Of a stretch of 38,000 bases of DNA, positions 23,569-30,289 are shown piece after piece (position 1 is the first letter of the stretch; every line of letters starts with the position of its first letter). A program made the translations under genes and the position numbers. The stretch is from positions 1-38,000 of the IMG/VR virus record IMGVR_UViG_3300035099_000676; one strand, written 5' to 3'. The notes under the pieces are model-generated. The model searched no databases. It was not told the DNA's origin and was given only the letters and a program-made list of their open reading frames with translations. This DNA comes from a virus.

Positions 23569-24560
23569 GCCGTGCAATTGCACCTCACGGGTGACGGCGT
23601 TCGGCCCGGCCAATCCGGGCCAAACACCATGCGCCATACCTCCGGCGTCTCTTTGCACAGCGCCCACGAATCCGTACAGCCAGCCAGGCGCTCCCGGATG
23701 TCGCGGTAGAGATGCACCCGCTCGTGCATGCCGAGTCGCCACGGATGATGGCCGAAGTCCGGCTCCATGCGCGCGACCCGCCGCGCTAGGGCGCGCTGCA
23801 CCGCGGAGCCGCAACTCATGAGTCTGTGTGTGGCATCAGTGAACCGCAGCGTCCCCAGGGTAATCCGCTCCCATCGCCGTGCGGCGACGTCCAGCAGCAT
23901 GCCGAGCGCGCCGATCGCTGTGCAGTCAACCAGCGGGTCTAGACGAAAACGAACGCGCCATCCTGCATCGAGCAACCTGACTGCCGCCGCCATTCGATCC
24001 GCCGCTCTCGGCGTGCGCAATGCGAGGGTGTGACTGCCCACGACTTCCTGCCCCAAGGAGAAGCTGAGAATCACCCGCGGAGTGGGCTGGGTCTGGAAGA
24101 GCACGGCGGGCGGGAGCGCCTTGGTGAGCAGCAGCAGCGTGTGCCGCCCTTGCTCCCGGAACATCTCAACCAGCCGCAGGCTCAACTCCGCCGAGATCGC
24201 CGGCGCGAATGAATCCGAAAGCTCGCCAGCGTTAACGACGACTCCGCCGAAACCGCTGCATTCGGGGCAGGCAGCGTGAGTGATGAGCTGCGTGTCGCGT
24301 GGGAAGTCCGGTATGCCTGCTCCGTCCGTCCCGGCGCCGGCGCACGCCGGGCACCTCGTCCGCTCCATCCAGCGTTCGACCTCGCGCTGCATGGCCGGCA
24401 AGTCGGCCTCGGTCAGGTCGCGCGGGCACCCTCGCCAGAAGACCCCCTGCAGGTAGCAGTAGGCGCATGCGTGCGGGCACTGGGCGATGCAGGGCAGACG
24501 CCAGAAACCTGGGCACACCACGCCTGGCTTGGACTCGAAGCGCCCGATCCTCCGCGTCAT
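23565..24560 (-). CDS. Spore photoproduct lyase-like radical SAM protein
   Basis: A 331-residue protein. The cluster-binding CPHACAYCYLQG gives C28-C32-C35 (CX3CX2C), and the following YCYLQ matches spore photoproduct lyase, the radical SAM enzyme that repairs the thymine dimer of UV-irradiated spore DNA. The late part (LGTLRFTDATHRLMSCGSAV, RLGMHERVHLYRDIRERLAG) fits the same family. Between ~80 and 120 it carries a DnaJ-like double CxxC zinc finger (CPACAGAG...CPECSGFG), which I do not expect in the family. It may repair or modify phage DNA. ATG 24560 follows AAGGA and is coupled to the upstream gene. Confidence 0.75.
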   Translation of the reverse strand: MTRRIGRFESKPGVVCPGFWRLPCIAQCPHACAYCYLQGVFWRGCPRDLTEADLPAMQREVERWMERTRCPACAGAGTDGAGIPDFPRDTQLITHAACPECSGFGGVVVNAGELSDSFAPAISAELSLRLVEMFREQGRHTLLLLTKALPPAVLFQTQPTPRVILSFSLGQEVVGSHTLALRTPRAADRMAAAVRLLDAGWRVRFRLDPLVDCTAIGALGMLLDVAARRWERITLGTLRFTDATHRLMSCGSAVQRALARRVARMEPDFGHHPWRLGMHERVHLYRDIRERLAGCTDSWALCKETPEVWRMVFGPDWPGRTPSPVRCNCTA

Positions 24561-24778
24561 GCCCGATCCTTCCCCTCGAGCTTCGCGATCTTGGCCTTCG
24601 CGCGGATCAGATGCACGCATGCCTCGCTGATATTCTCGGCGGCGGATTCGTAGTTGCCCTGGGCGCAGCGTACGGCGATCTCCTCCAACTCCCGCTGGCG
24701 GCTGGTGATCATCCCGCGCAGCTCGGGGCCGGTGTGCCGCCGCTCCGACGCGCTCTCTGTAGTTGCTTGTCGCTTCAT
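24557..24778 (-). CDS. Small helical protein
   Basis: A 73-residue protein from ATG 24778, after GAGGAGG. It is a helical, charged protein (GPELRGMITSRQRELEEIAV, ISEACVHLIRAKAKIAKLEG). Both ends are coupled by ATGA overlaps. Family unknown. Confidence 0.6.
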   Translation of the reverse strand: MKRQATTESASERRHTGPELRGMITSRQRELEEIAVRCAQGNYESAAENISEACVHLIRAKAKIAKLEGKDRA

Positions 24779-25038
24779 TCGGATAACCTCCTCTGGCTGC
24801 GGATGGCGCCCAGTGTTGCCGCGAAGTTCGGGAAAATCTCGGCCAGCGCCGGCTCCCATCCGCAGGACACCCGCCACAGCTTGGTCTCCTCGTCGAACTC
24901 GCGCGCCTCCGGGTGCACCTCGCTCTTCAGCGCCTCCAGCGCCGCGCGCCAGTCGTCACTCGGCCCGGTCCAGCGGAACTGGAAATAGGCCAGTCCCTCA
25001 ACGTCGATGATTTGCAGGTCTCGCACCAGGGCGGCCAT
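24775..25038 (-). CDS. Small hypothetical protein
   Basis: An 87-residue protein (MAALVRDLQIIDVEGLAYFQ) whose ATG overlaps the previous stop as TAATG. The pattern FDEETKLWRVSCGWEPALAE suggests a compact alpha/beta protein in which a short acidic helix precedes a strand. No family recognised. Confidence 0.6.
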   Translation of the reverse strand: MAALVRDLQIIDVEGLAYFQFRWTGPSDDWRAALEALKSEVHPEAREFDEETKLWRVSCGWEPALAEIFPNFAATLGAIRSQRRLSE

Positions 25039-25271
25039 TACCGGGCGCCCTCGACGGAGCACTCGGCCTCGTAACGGGCGTTGACCGATTCGAGCCGCCA
25101 GCGCAAGCCGCACTTCTGGCATTTGGCGGTGGTGTACGGCAACGGGCGCTCCCGGCCTGTGGTGAGCGAAGCCGAACCATCAGGCTCCATTGCCGCCAGT
25201 CCGCCGCACTCGCAGACCACCGTGCAGATGTCGCCCTCCTCAGTCCAGTTGCGGATCTGTAGGGTTGCCAT
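25038..25271 (-). CDS. Small zinc-ribbon-like protein
   Basis: A 77-residue protein with two Cys pairs, VVCECGG and AKCQKCGLRWRL, spaced ~30 residues apart as in a zinc ribbon. ATG 25271 overlaps the upstream stop (TGATG). Likely a small nucleic-acid or protein adaptor; function unknown. Confidence 0.62.
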   Translation of the reverse strand: MATLQIRNWTEEGDICTVVCECGGLAAMEPDGSASLTTGRERPLPYTTAKCQKCGLRWRLESVNARYEAECSVEGAR

Positions 25272-25480
25272 CAACCGTCACCCCTCTCTCTCAGCTCCCG
25301 GAAGCGCTGCATGCACTCGTCCTTCTCGCAGCAGCCCCATCTCCGGCGGGCGCCGCGCGGGCCTTCCTCCATGATGATGCGCGTGGCGGCACCTGCGCCG
25401 GCGCCGCGGGTGCGCTTCAGCACCTCCGCCCATCGCAGGTCGGCCCCGCAAAAACGACACTTGGGAATCTGCTTGCTCAT
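25271..25480 (-). CDS. Small zinc-finger-like protein
   Basis: A 69-residue basic protein with CRFCGADLRW near the start and WGCCEKDECMQRF near the end, a plausible four-Cys zinc site. Coupled by ATGA to the gene upstream. Confidence 0.6.
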   Translation of the reverse strand: MSKQIPKCRFCGADLRWAEVLKRTRGAGAGAATRIIMEEGPRGARRRWGCCEKDECMQRFRELRERGDG

Positions 25481-25776
25481 GCCGTCCTCCTGCTGATCCG
25501 CTCTTTGACCGCCGCCTCTATCCTCGCAACCTCACCCTCAGTCAAGCCGTACTCTCGCAGTTCCTGGCGCGTGGCGTCGTGCATCTCGACGTGTCCTGGC
25601 GGCACCGGCTCTCTCGCAGCGCACTCGATGCAAATGCAATCGTCCACGTACGGCTCCAGCGCCAGCGACAACCACACGGCGGTTCCGCATTGCAGGCACG
25701 TCCCTTTCCGCGCCGGTAAATCCGTCGCCGGCAGGCGTCGAACCGACATGCACACCGCAACGCGCTTCTCGCTCAT
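25477..25776 (-). CDS. Small Cys-rich protein
   Basis: A 99-residue protein with GTCLQCGTAVWLSLA and CICIECAAREP, again two CxxC pairs forming a probable zinc site, followed by a charged helix (LTEGEVARIEAAVKERISRR). Coupled by ATGA to the next gene upstream. Confidence 0.62.
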   Translation of the reverse strand: MSEKRVAVCMSVRRLPATDLPARKGTCLQCGTAVWLSLALEPYVDDCICIECAAREPVPPGHVEMHDATRQELREYGLTEGEVARIEAAVKERISRRTA

Positions 25777-26288
25777 GCTGTCGCCCCCGTCGCATCAATG
25801 CCCAACTCGCGGGCCCACTCCCGGCGGACTTCGCTCGGCAGCGCTACCAGGTTGCTGGTCAGAATGCCGCCCGCGACGCCGCGCGCGAACTCCCGCGCCA
25901 GAGCCGCCGAGGGGCCCGTGTTCTCGGGGTGGCGCAGCGCTAGCAGCAGGCAGCCCACGACAGCGATCGCCATCTCCAGCGGTATGTCCGTGCGCACGCT
26001 CTCCACGCGCAACGTTCCCCCGCTCGCCCTGTCTGCGTACGGGCCCGCACAGGCGGGCCTATTCTGAGCACAGTCGAAGGGTTGATTCTGCCCCGCGAGG
26101 ACATCCTGAGCGCGCCGCACCGCCTCCTCCAGGATGCCGGCGACCTCGCCCTGGCGCTCGTTCCAGCATCTCTCGTGGAAGGACAGGCCCACCGCTCCCC
26201 ATGACTGCGGCAGCAGCGCGGTCTTCACTGGCTCCCCCTTCTCGAAGTCCCGCCCGCACAGCGGGCAGTTCTTGCTCAGCGTAATCAT
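25773..26288 (-). CDS. Cys-rich protein carrying in-frame dispersed repeats
   Basis: A 171-residue protein. The N-terminus has a zinc-binding look (KNCPLCGRDFEKGEPV...SFHERCWNERQ). The middle stretch QNQPFDCAQNRPACAGPYAD is translation of two adjacent dispersed repeats (26028-26057 and 26060-26081), so it is probably not native. The rest is helical (MAIAVVGCLLLALRHPENTG). ATG 26288 is chosen; an in-frame GTG at 26300 is possible. This is the first gene of a coupled run of small genes. Confidence 0.6.
   Translation of the reverse strand: MITLSKNCPLCGRDFEKGEPVKTALLPQSWGAVGLSFHERCWNERQGEVAGILEEAVRRAQDVLAGQNQPFDCAQNRPACAGPYADRASGGTLRVESVRTDIPLEMAIAVVGCLLLALRHPENTGPSAALAREFARGVAGGILTSNLVALPSEVRREWARELGIDATGATA
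26028..26057. repeat. Dispersed repeat, family 2 (copy 2)
   Basis: A 30-bp element beginning CCTGTCTGCGTACGGGCCCG, 26 of 30 identical to the reverse complement of 7691-7720. It lies within a coding gene and abuts a family 1 repeat. Confidence 0.65.
26060..26081. repeat. Dispersed repeat, family 1 (copy 4)
   Basis: TATTCTGAGCACAGTCGAAG plus GG, a diverged member of the family at 6076, 7811 and 15131, two bases from a family 2 repeat. Both are translated in frame in the 25773-26288 gene. Confidence 0.6.
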
Positions 26289-26360
26289 CGAGCAGATCAC
26301 CGTCCTTCTGCGGCAGATCGTCGGATATGGCGCTGCCCGGGCCGCGCGAACCCAGAGGAG

Positions 26361-26389
26361 ACGACAGGCCGCCGCAGCAGTGATATAAT
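26361..26389 (+). promoter_or_regulatory. Sigma70-like promoter for the DUF559-type nuclease gene
   Basis: ACGACA (26361-26366; 4 of 6 to TTGACA), 17 bases, then perfect TATAAT (26384-26389), 37 bases upstream of the start codon on the plus strand. Confidence 0.68.
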
Positions 26390-26425
26390 CCTTGGTAGCC
26401 TATCCGCGGGAGGTGCAACAACGCG

Positions 26426-27085
26426 ATGAAGCGCGATGAGACGGAAGAAGATATTCAGCGGCGCTTGGGCCTGGAAGACCAGCGGGTTAAGGAAGTTCTT
26501 CGCCAGTGCGATGAACGCATCAAGGCGAAGGCGCTTGCCCATGTTCAGGATTTTGGCGCCCACGAGGCCATGGCCTGCGAATCGCCGGTAGAGTTCATGC
26601 TCTGTCGCGCTCTCTTCGATGTTTTCTTCTTTGACCTTCTCGATAGCGCGGTCAGCATCCGACCGCAAGTTGAGATAGACAGATATCGGGTGGACTTCGT
26701 GGTTCAGTTTACGGAGGTTGCGACGTCCCCTAGCTATCAATTCAGCGCGTCCCGCTTTGTGCAGTGGCTCAACCACTTGGAACGCGAGCATCCCGATGTC
26801 AAGAAACTCCCCGACTTGGCCAGGCTTCATCCCCCCAAGCCGATAAACCCGGATCTCAAGGTCGTCGTCGAATGTGATGGGCATGAGTTTCATGAGCGGA
26901 CGAAGGAACAAGCCCGCGCGGACAAGTCCCGCGACCGCGAGTTGACCGCTATGGGCTACACGGTGCTGCACTTCACGGGAAGCGAGATTCACGCAGATCC
27001 TTGGAAGTGCGCTCGCGAGGTGTACCGAGTCCTCATCGGGTACGAGCATGATGACTCGTGGGTCTTTGAGGACGAGGAGGCCTGA
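26426..27085 (+). CDS. PD-(D/E)XK nuclease-like protein (DUF559/Vsr-like)
   Basis: A 219-residue protein against the operon direction. The C-terminal domain has the DUF559-type core: an early acidic helix ESPVEFML (E56), RYRVDFVV (D90), and KVVVECDGHEFHERTKEQAR (E149, D151, H153), then AMGYTVLHFTGSEIHADPWK, the Vsr/DUF559 closing strand and helix. These are Mg-dependent endonucleases, some linked to restriction or mismatch nicking. GGGAGGTG precedes ATG 26426. A private promoter and isolation suggest an independently expressed cargo gene, possibly for exclusion of competing DNA; the target is unknown. Confidence 0.75.
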   Translation: MKRDETEEDIQRRLGLEDQRVKEVLRQCDERIKAKALAHVQDFGAHEAMACESPVEFMLCRALFDVFFFDLLDSAVSIRPQVEIDRYRVDFVVQFTEVATSPSYQFSASRFVQWLNHLEREHPDVKKLPDLARLHPPKPINPDLKVVVECDGHEFHERTKEQARADKSRDRELTAMGYTVLHFTGSEIHADPWKCAREVYRVLIGYEHDDSWVFEDEEA

Positions 27086-27111
27086 CTCAGGGCCCTTATT
27101 CCCCACGGTCA

Positions 27112-27990
27112 TCATCCCACTCGTCCTTCCTGGTAATCGCCGGCCGTGATCGGCGCCGGCTCGAGCATCTCGTTCAGCCGCCGCAGGATGCGATAGCCGC
27201 ATCGCCGCTCGAGTTGGCCCTCGTCGCAGTTGGTGGTGATGACGGTCGGCAACTCGCGGCGATACCGTCGGTCAACCAGCGCGTGGAGGCGATCGCGAAT
27301 CCAGTCACCGCGCTCGTCAGCGAGCAGCCGCTCCGCCCCGAGGTCATCCAGCACCAGCAGATCGGCGCGGCCGGCGAAGTCTTCGAGGTCCTCGGCGCTA
27401 TAGCCGCCGTGCTGCTCGATCCGATAGTGCGCGCGGAGCTGCTCAAGATAGTCGGGCACGCTGACGAACAGCGCCGAGTAAAACTTGCGGACGAGCGCAT
27501 TGACGCATGCCGCTGCCAGGTGCGTTTTCCCGCAGCCGTGCTCTCCGACGAGCAGCAGCCCTCGTCCCTCCGCATACCAGTCAGCCCAGTTATCCACCAG
27601 GTCGCGGCAGCGCTCCAACGCGAACTCCGTGCCGCCCACTGGCCGGAAGTTCTCGAAAGAGGCTGCCTCGAACCGCCGGTCCAGACGCGCCTCGTGGAAA
27701 AGCCGGTCGAGGCGATCTTGGTGCTCTTTGGCCGCCCGGGCGCGCTCCTGCTCCTCGCGCGCGCGGCGCTCACAATCACAGCCGGGCGAATAGACCTCCA
27801 GCACCCCGCCGCCCATGAACAGCGGCCGCGGGATCTCCCGACGCACCCTAGCGGCCCCGCAGTGGCTGCACGGCGGGGGAGGACCTTTCGGCTCGCTTGC
27901 GCGCCCACTTCTCGGCAGCCGCTTTTCCCTCTCCGCGGCGCGGGTTATTGGAGCTGCGTCCTCGTCCGTCATCTGCCGATTGCTGTCCAC
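27112..27990 (-). CDS. dnaC: DnaC/IstB-like helicase loader ATPase
   Basis: A 292-residue AAA+ protein that would load the replicative helicase at the phage origin. It has an N-terminal zinc-binding section (CSHCGAARV at 41-49, CDCERR at 71-76), then Walker A GEHGCGKT (149-156), Walker B LLVLDDLGAE (211-220), and VITTN in sensor I. The GTG at 27990 is preferred: GGAGG lies seven bases upstream. This makes it overlap the end of the initiator gene by about 140 bases. If ATG 27972 is used the overlap is slightly shorter. A helicase gene is not visible in the window, so a host helicase may be recruited. Confidence 0.83.
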   Translation of the reverse strand: MDSNRQMTDEDAAPITRAAEREKRLPRSGRASEPKGPPPPCSHCGAARVRREIPRPLFMGGGVLEVYSPGCDCERRAREEQERARAAKEHQDRLDRLFHEARLDRRFEAASFENFRPVGGTEFALERCRDLVDNWADWYAEGRGLLLVGEHGCGKTHLAAACVNALVRKFYSALFVSVPDYLEQLRAHYRIEQHGGYSAEDLEDFAGRADLLVLDDLGAERLLADERGDWIRDRLHALVDRRYRRELPTVITTNCDEGQLERRCGYRILRRLNEMLEPAPITAGDYQEGRVG

Positions 27991-28903
27991 GACGTTGCCT
28001 CCGTTCTTCGTCCCATTTGGCCTCCATCCGGAACCAGTTCCAGAGCTGCTGGCGCGGCCGCGCGTTGGGAAGCAGCGGCTCATCGCCGCGCCGCGTCACC
28101 CATGCGCCGACCACGTCCTCGAGGTGAACCTGCGGGAAGCATCGCTGCGCTCGCTCAAGCAGCGCGACATCAGCCGCGACATCCGCGGGATAGCCGGCGA
28201 CCGCGTAGAGTAGATCGAGGCAGCCGCGAAACTCCTCAGGGACGGCCGCGAGTTCAGCCCCTCCCCCCGCTCCCCCCTCCCGTCCCTCCTCCGTACCTCC
28301 GGGAGATGATTGCTTATCCTCCACCTCCGGAGGGAGGAGGCCTCCGCGCGTACGCGCGCGAGAGCGTAAAGATTCCGTAGTTCTTGCGGAACGATTACGC
28401 AGCGATTGCGTAATTTCTACGGAATCTGTGCGCAAGGATTGCGTAATCGGTGAGCCGCGGGCGGGGTGGTATCGCGCGAAATGCTCGCGAGTCTTCAGCG
28501 AACACTTGCCCAATATTCGAGGAGGTGGGGGAGGATATCTGGTCGCCGACGGCGAGGGGATGTACTGCTCGTCCCCCCAGTTCGGCAGCACCGCCCAGCG
28601 CATGGCAACGCCGCCCCGCCGTTCCGTCCAGACGAGAAATTCCCCGGCCTGCGTCAGGCGATCCAGCGACTCCTCGACCTGGGCGATAGTGAACATGCCC
28701 GCCTCCAGCAGGAGACCGATGGCCTCGCCGGCGACCTCGTGGGCGTTGTAGGGGAAGACCCCGAAATCATCCGCCACGCGATTCCAGCACGCATCGAAGA
28801 TATGAAATGGCAGCAGGTTCCCCATCTGCATGACCACCGTATTGAGCGTGCGGCTTGAGAATCGGTCGGGATTGCCTTGACGCCTTCTCCCGCTCAGTGC
28901 CAT
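27848..28903 (-). CDS. Phage replication initiator-like protein with internal repeats
   Basis: A 351-residue protein. The N-terminal ~120 residues (FSSRTLNTVVMQMGNLLPFH, EEVGEA-like helices, FTIAQVEESLDRLTQAGEFL) look like a winged-helix initiator/DnaD-type domain. A Pro-rich and repeat-bearing linker follows. A C-terminal helical domain (AELAAVPEEFRGCLDLLYAV, YPADVAADVALLERAQRCFP) precedes a basic tail. It sits just before the helicase loader, as phage O/DnaD-like initiators do. The linker encodes ITQSLR-type 11-residue repeats from three tandem 33-bp DNA repeats, a candidate origin. ATG 28903 has a better-spaced GAGGT than the ATG at 28915. Confidence 0.65.
   Translation of the reverse strand: MALSGRRRQGNPDRFSSRTLNTVVMQMGNLLPFHIFDACWNRVADDFGVFPYNAHEVAGEAIGLLLEAGMFTIAQVEESLDRLTQAGEFLVWTERRGGVAMRWAVLPNWGDEQYIPSPSATRYPPPPPRILGKCSLKTREHFARYHPARGSPITQSLRTDSVEITQSLRNRSARTTESLRSRARTRGGLLPPEVEDKQSSPGGTEEGREGGAGGGAELAAVPEEFRGCLDLLYAVAGYPADVAADVALLERAQRCFPQVHLEDVVGAWVTRRGDEPLLPNARPRQQLWNWFRMEAKWDEERRQRRGQQSADDGRGRSSNNPRRGEGKAAAEKWARKRAERSSPAVQPLRGR
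28349..28447. repeat. Three tandem 33-bp repeats: candidate replication origin (iterons)
   Basis: On the minus strand, units begin ATTACGCAATCCTTGCG (28447-28415), ATTACGCAATCGCTGCG (28414-28382) and ACTACGGAATCTTTACG (28381-28349). Exactly 33 bp each, about three helical turns, they encode ITQSLR-, ITQSLR- and TTESLR-type 11-residue units. Superimposed are two palindromes: ATTACGCA/TGCGTAAT (28394-28401, 28407-28414) and AGATTCCGTAG/CTACGGAATCT (28370-28380, 28417-28427). The block is AT-richer than its surroundings and lies inside the initiator gene, the arrangement known from lambda O/ori. Confidence 0.65.
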
Positions 28904-28929
28904 GATGACATCCACCTCTGTTGCTGCGA

Positions 28930-29187
28930 TTACCGCTGATCCTCCACCATTGCTGCCGACGGCACCGTCTCATCCTCGCTGAAGAGCTCCGGCTGCTCCA
29001 GCGTGATCTGCACCCGGACGCGCTTGCCGCGCAGCGCCCCGAGCGCGTCCGCCAGCTCGTGCGGATTGCCGTCCTCGGACACGAGCGAGATCACCGCCAC
29101 CGGGTCGCACCCGATGATCACGTCGCCGTCCTTCTCGTCCACGTACTTGATCGCCGGCTTCGCTACTGTCGCCATGAATGCTGGCAC
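28930..29187 (-). CDS. Small hypothetical protein before the initiator
   Basis: An 85-residue protein starting with GTG 29187, placed eight bases after a near-perfect AAAGGAGG. It contains VDEKDGDVIIGCDPVAVISL and RGKRVRVQITLEQPEL, reading as a small beta-rich protein, with acidic patches. It is 26 bases upstream of the initiator start. Unknown function; position suggests replication. Confidence 0.62.
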   Translation of the reverse strand: MPAFMATVAKPAIKYVDEKDGDVIIGCDPVAVISLVSEDGNPHELADALGALRGKRVRVQITLEQPELFSEDETVPSAAMVEDQR

Positions 29188-29229
29188 TTCTATCACCTCC
29201 TTTCGCGCGCGGTCTCATGAACTAGGAAA

Positions 29230-29257
29230 CCCTCCCTCCCCGCCGAAGAGGGAGGGG
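29230..29257. repeat. CCCTCCC/GGGAGGG hairpin
   Basis: CCCTCCCTCCCC followed by GCCGAAGA and GGGAGGGG, a GC-rich inverted repeat between divergently placed genes (29187 on minus, 29289 on plus). On the minus strand it is followed only by TTTCC, so it is a poor terminator. Confidence 0.5.
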
Positions 29258-29288
29258 AAGCCATCTCCATGCGGAGAGGGAGGGAATC

Positions 29289-29492
29289 ATGGACACGACA
29301 CAAGTGGTGGCCGCTGTGCTCGCGACAGCCGTCTACGAGCATCTGACATCCGGCCAGCGGACCGCAGGAACCGCGCTGAATGCGCAGACGCTGAGCAGGG
29401 CGGTCCCGGACATCATGCTGTGCTATCATGCTGTCCTCCGCCAGCTACAGCAGCCCCAAACACCGACAGGCAAGCCTGCACGCGCTCGCTGA
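29289..29492 (+). CDS. Possible small plus-strand protein
   Basis: A 67-residue frame with a very good ribosome-binding site (GGGAGGGAATC before ATG 29289). It begins MDTTQVVAAVLATAVYEHLT and has a helical, soluble composition. Its 3' third overlaps the convergent gene 29413-29715 by 80 bases, which lowers confidence in one of the two. No family recognised. Confidence 0.45.
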   Translation: MDTTQVVAAVLATAVYEHLTSGQRTAGTALNAQTLSRAVPDIMLCYHAVLRQLQQPQTPTGKPARAR

Positions 29493-29715
29493 GATAGAGA
29501 AGGTCGTGGGCCGCGGCCATGAGCACTGCAAGGTGAATGGCCCGACCGGGTTCGCTGCATCGGCCCTCCAGATCGAAGCCGGAATCGGCAGCGGGTAGAC
29601 TCCTCACCGCGCCGGCGAGCTGGGCAATCTGTCCAAGCGCGGCTTGCAGGTCTGCCGCTGCCTGCGCTTGCTCGATGGTCAGCGGTCTGCCAAGGCTTAC
29701 GTGGTCAAAGGTCAT
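29413..29715 (-). CDS. Small helical hypothetical protein
   Basis: A 100-residue protein from ATG 29715 (AAAGGGA upstream), beginning MTFDHVSLGRPLTIEQAQAA. It is alanine/leucine-rich and helical (DLQAALGQIAQLAGAV, AVLMAAAHDLLYLSERVQAC). Function unknown. A gap of 123 bases separates it from the membrane protein gene upstream, with no clear signal beyond a possible lone -35-like TTGACG. Confidence 0.5.
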   Translation of the reverse strand: MTFDHVSLGRPLTIEQAQAAADLQAALGQIAQLAGAVRSLPAADSGFDLEGRCSEPGRAIHLAVLMAAAHDLLYLSERVQACLSVFGAAVAGGGQHDSTA

Positions 29716-29838
29716 ATCGCATTCCCTTTCAATCCCGGGGGCAGCCTCGACGCACCCGACTACAGGCTGGTCGAGTGGGCGGCCGACGGTCCCGGTGCCG
29801 TCCTGACGCACTGCCCCTCGTCAAGTCCGGTCCGATCT

Positions 29839-29979
29839 CTACCGACCGCGCGGCCGGCTCCACCAGGCGAGCGCCGCGGGGATCACCACGCCGAGCAGCC
29901 ACGCGAGGCCGACAATCCCCACGAGCAGCGCCGCCGCGGCTTGGCGCATCTGCTGAATCGCATCCGCAAGATCTCCCAT
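29839..29979 (-). CDS. Small membrane protein (46 residues)
   Basis: The ATG at 29979 follows GGAGGAGG. The protein has a short polar start (MGDLADAIQQMRQAA) and one strong transmembrane helix (AALLVGIVGLAWLLGVVIPA) ending WWSRPRGR. It could be a holin-like or accessory membrane peptide, but its location in the early region argues against lysis. Confidence 0.6.
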   Translation of the reverse strand: MGDLADAIQQMRQAAAALLVGIVGLAWLLGVVIPAALAWWSRPRGR

Positions 29980-30067
29980 AGCCTCCTCCGGTTTTCTCCC
30001 TGTCGGATGGCCGTCCCAGGGGCGCCCTGGACGAGGCACGGAGGCCACACCTCGCCCGGCGCCCGCC

Positions 30068-30289
30068 TCAAGTCCGCCGCCGCTCCGCCTCCTCAACCAG
30101 CACCCGGTGCCGATACTGCCACCACGCCAATTCCGCTCGACGCCGCGCCGACGCATTCTCTTCCAGGCCCGCAGCGATGAGAATCACAGCGAACCCGGCT
30201 GCCATCCAGACCACGCGCCAGATCTCAGTGCCGCCGATTACCCACCAGCCCGCCAGCCACCACCCGCCAACCAGGGCCAGCGTTCTCAT
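30068..30289 (-). CDS. Small membrane protein (73 residues)
   Basis: From ATG 30289 (GGGAGG upstream; ATGA overlap with the preceding stop). It has two hydrophobic segments (LALVGGWWLAGWWVIGG and WRVVWMAAGFAVILIAAGLE) and a charged C-terminal helix (ARRRAELAWWQYRHRVLVEE). Function unknown. The long frame that contains it is otherwise a shadow. Confidence 0.6.
   Translation of the reverse strand: MRTLALVGGWWLAGWWVIGGTEIWRVVWMAAGFAVILIAAGLEENASARRRAELAWWQYRHRVLVEEAERRRT

Noticed and set aside
22675-23709. A long plus-strand frame opposite the HerA ATPase
   Set aside because: It is antisense to a gene with intact Walker motifs; shadow frame.
26297-27202. A 301-codon minus frame opposite the DUF559-type gene
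   Set aside because: The plus-strand gene has a nuclease core, a promoter and a ribosome-binding site; the minus frame has none.
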